Assembly: GCF_010682105.1 (NCBI RefSeq) | Contig: NZ_JAAGWH010000022.1 | Coordinates: 1 to 64,000 of the forward strand | Length of the DNA stretch: 64,000 bases | Reading direction: 5' to 3' | From: Modestobacter muralis | GTDB taxonomy: Bacteria; Actinomycetota; Actinomycetes; Mycobacteriales; Geodermatophilaceae | Program-made: the position numbers and the translations under genes | The notes under the pieces: model-generated | Database searches by the model: none | What the model saw: the letters and a program-made list of their open reading frames with translations, nothing else | Told to the model about the DNA's origin: nothing | Part shown: positions 62,687-64,000 of the stretch, piece after piece | How positions within the stretch are numbered: the first letter of the stretch is position 1 | Layout: each line of letters opens with the position of its first letter

Positions 62687-63984
62687 CCGGCGAGCTGCTG
62701 CTGTGCGGCGGCCAGCTGCTCGCTGATCGCCTGCTCGGTGACGACGGTGCCGCTGGCGGCCTGGGCCAGCATGTTCTTGACCGCGGTGCCGACCAGGGTC
62801 TCGAACTGGCTCTCCTCGGGGACGGCGGGCATCGGCACGGCCTTGTCGTCGAGGATGGACTTGAAGGTCTCGACCGCCTCGGTCTGGAAGGCCGGGTCGC
62901 TGTAGGCCTCGGTCACCGCGGGGAGCGAGCCGTAGGTCTTGTTCAGCTGGATCTGGGTCGGCGTGCTGGTCATGAACTCGACGAAGTCCAACGCCTGCGG
63001 CTTGTGCTCGGAGTTGTCGAACACGGCCAGGTTGATCCCGGCGACGATGCTGGCGACGTCCTCGGCGGCACCGCTGGGTGCCGGGATCGGGGCGACGCCG
63101 ATGTCGGCGGGGTCCATGCCCAGCTCCTCCAGCGACCCGGCCGCGGCCTGCCACATGACCATCGCGCTCTTGCCGGAGGCGAAGTCGGCCAGCGCCTCGG
63201 TGCCGTTGGAGTACTCGGCGTTGCTCGGGTTGGTGATCTTGTCGGTCTGGATGAGGTCCAGGTACTGCTTGATCCCGGCGACGTTCTCCGGGGTGTCGAA
63301 GGTCGGCTTCCCGGCGTCGTCGAAGAACGACCCGCCCTGCTGCTCGGAGAAGACGAAGACGTTGTGGATGTTCTCCGAGACGCTGCCGCCCTCGATGGAC
63401 ATGCCCCAGTGCTCCGGGGTGGTCAGCTTCTTGCCGGCCTCGACGAGCTCTTCCCAGGTGGCCGGCGGCTCGGTGATCCCGGCCTCCGCGAACATCGACT
63501 TGTTGTAGTAGAGCCCGTAGGCCAGCGAGTAGACCGGGACGGCGGTGGGCGGCTGGCCCGGGGCGCCGGTGGCGGCGAGGCTGCCGGCGAGGAACCGGTC
63601 CGCGCCGCCGATCTCGGCCATCGTGGCGTCGTCGAACGGGGTGAGCGCGCCGGTGGCCTGCAGCGAGGCCGACCAGGTGTTGCCGATGTTCAGCACGTCG
63701 GGGCCCTCGCCGGAGGCGGTGGCGGCCAGGATCCGGTTCAGCAGGTCCGACCACGGCACGACCTCGACGTCGACCTTGATCCCGGTCTTCGCCGTGAACG
63801 CGTCGAGCTGGGGCTGGAGCACCTCCTGGTCGTTCTCCAGGCTGGTGCCCTGGTTGCTGGCCCAGTAGGTGAGCGTGACGTCCTCGGCCGCGCCGCCCGA
63901 GGTCTCCTCGTTGCCGCCACAGCCGGCCAGGGAGGCGGCCACGAGGGACACCGCGACGGCGCTGGTGATGCGCTTCAGTCTCAC
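62683..63984 (-). CDS. Sugar ABC transporter substrate-binding lipoprotein
   Basis: The 433-residue protein captures the sugar outside the cell. It has a lipoprotein signal (AVAVSLVAASLAGCGG) and the type-1 sugar-binding fold: VTLTYWASNQGT, VDVEVVPWSDLLNRILAATASGEGPDVLNIGN, PVYSLAYGLYYNKSMFAEAGITEPPATWEEL and the Trp/Tyr-rich later half. With the GH1 enzyme last in the operon, a cellobiose or other beta-glucoside is the likely substrate (compare CebE-CebF-CebG-BglC of Streptomyces). GTG 63984 has AGGAGG 8 bases upstream. The promoter and any LacI-type operator lie beyond the window. Confidence 0.93.
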   Translation of the reverse strand: MRLKRITSAVAVSLVAASLAGCGGNEETSGGAAEDVTLTYWASNQGTSLENDQEVLQPQLDAFTAKTGIKVDVEVVPWSDLLNRILAATASGEGPDVLNIGNTWSASLQATGALTPFDDATMAEIGGADRFLAGSLAATGAPGQPPTAVPVYSLAYGLYYNKSMFAEAGITEPPATWEELVEAGKKLTTPEHWGMSIEGGSVSENIHNVFVFSEQQGGSFFDDAGKPTFDTPENVAGIKQYLDLIQTDKITNPSNAEYSNGTEALADFASGKSAMVMWQAAAGSLEELGMDPADIGVAPIPAPSGAAEDVASIVAGINLAVFDNSEHKPQALDFVEFMTSTPTQIQLNKTYGSLPAVTEAYSDPAFQTEAVETFKSILDDKAVPMPAVPEESQFETLVGTAVKNMLAQAASGTVVTEQAISEQLAAAQQQLAG

Positions 63985-64000
63985 AACGGTCCTCCTGGTG

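Overview
The window looks like chromosome from a very GC-rich actinobacterium. Codon third positions are almost all G or C, GTG starts are common, and many genes have plausible leaderless starts. The tmRNA tag ends in RDFALAA, and the gene orders (kdpFABC, prfB-ftsE-ftsX, copC-copD/ycnI/SCO) are actinobacterial. Overall it resembles Geodermatophilaceae (Blastococcus, Geodermatophilus or Modestobacter), but that placement is an inference from style and not from a database match. There is no prophage, integron, CRISPR array or classical insertion sequence. The only segment that looks acquired is a DUF559-type nuclease gene wrapped in palindromic repeats near 52.6-53.8 kb.

0-12 kb: the end of katG, a coiled-coil membrane protein, tRNA-Ala(GGC), then a complete Kdp potassium system. 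kdpFABC plus a 27-residue membrane ORF run leftward. kdpD-kdpE run rightward about 2 kb away, separated by a DedA protein, a VOC protein and an AraC regulator. The same direct-repeat motif (two half sites 11 bp apart) lies upstream of both kdp units and is the likely KdpE operator. An M23 peptidase closes the region.

12-22 kb: a copper-handling operon (CopC-CopD fusion, YcnI, SCO and a membrane protein broken by two frameshifts), an MFS exporter, and a TauE/SafE transporter behind a cysteine-rich leader peptide that looks like a cysteine-responsive attenuator. A thioredoxin-reductase-like flavoprotein with a partner methyltransferase and a DUF5994 protein follow.

22-37.7 kb: TypA/BipA, two membrane proteins, a divergent YceI/MarR pair, a glycerophosphodiesterase, a patatin, a two-TM potassium channel, an APC permease, a glucosylglycerate hydrolase-like GH63 enzyme, an aldo/keto reductase, and a membrane-anchored sulfite-oxidase-fold protein followed by a fasciclin lipoprotein.

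37.7-49.7 kb: a NarL-type two-component system divergent from an ABC transporter (small membrane protein, ATPase, FtsX-like permease), a MetE-like protein, a DUF808 protein, tmRNA, a CorA transporter, and a TetR-controlled MFS efflux gene with a clear operator.

49.7-64 kb: an smpB operon with an oxidoreductase, a VOC protein and a double-GNAT protein; the nuclease-repeat cassette; ftsX, ftsE and prfB; a DUF6343-like protein; a GGDEF-EAL protein; two small proteins; and a sugar ABC operon (binding protein, two permeases, GH1 beta-glucosidase) whose promoter lies beyond the window. The potassium genes (Kdp and the channel), osmolyte degradation (GgH) and copper and sulfur genes give the region a stress and homeostasis flavour, but most units appear independently regulated.
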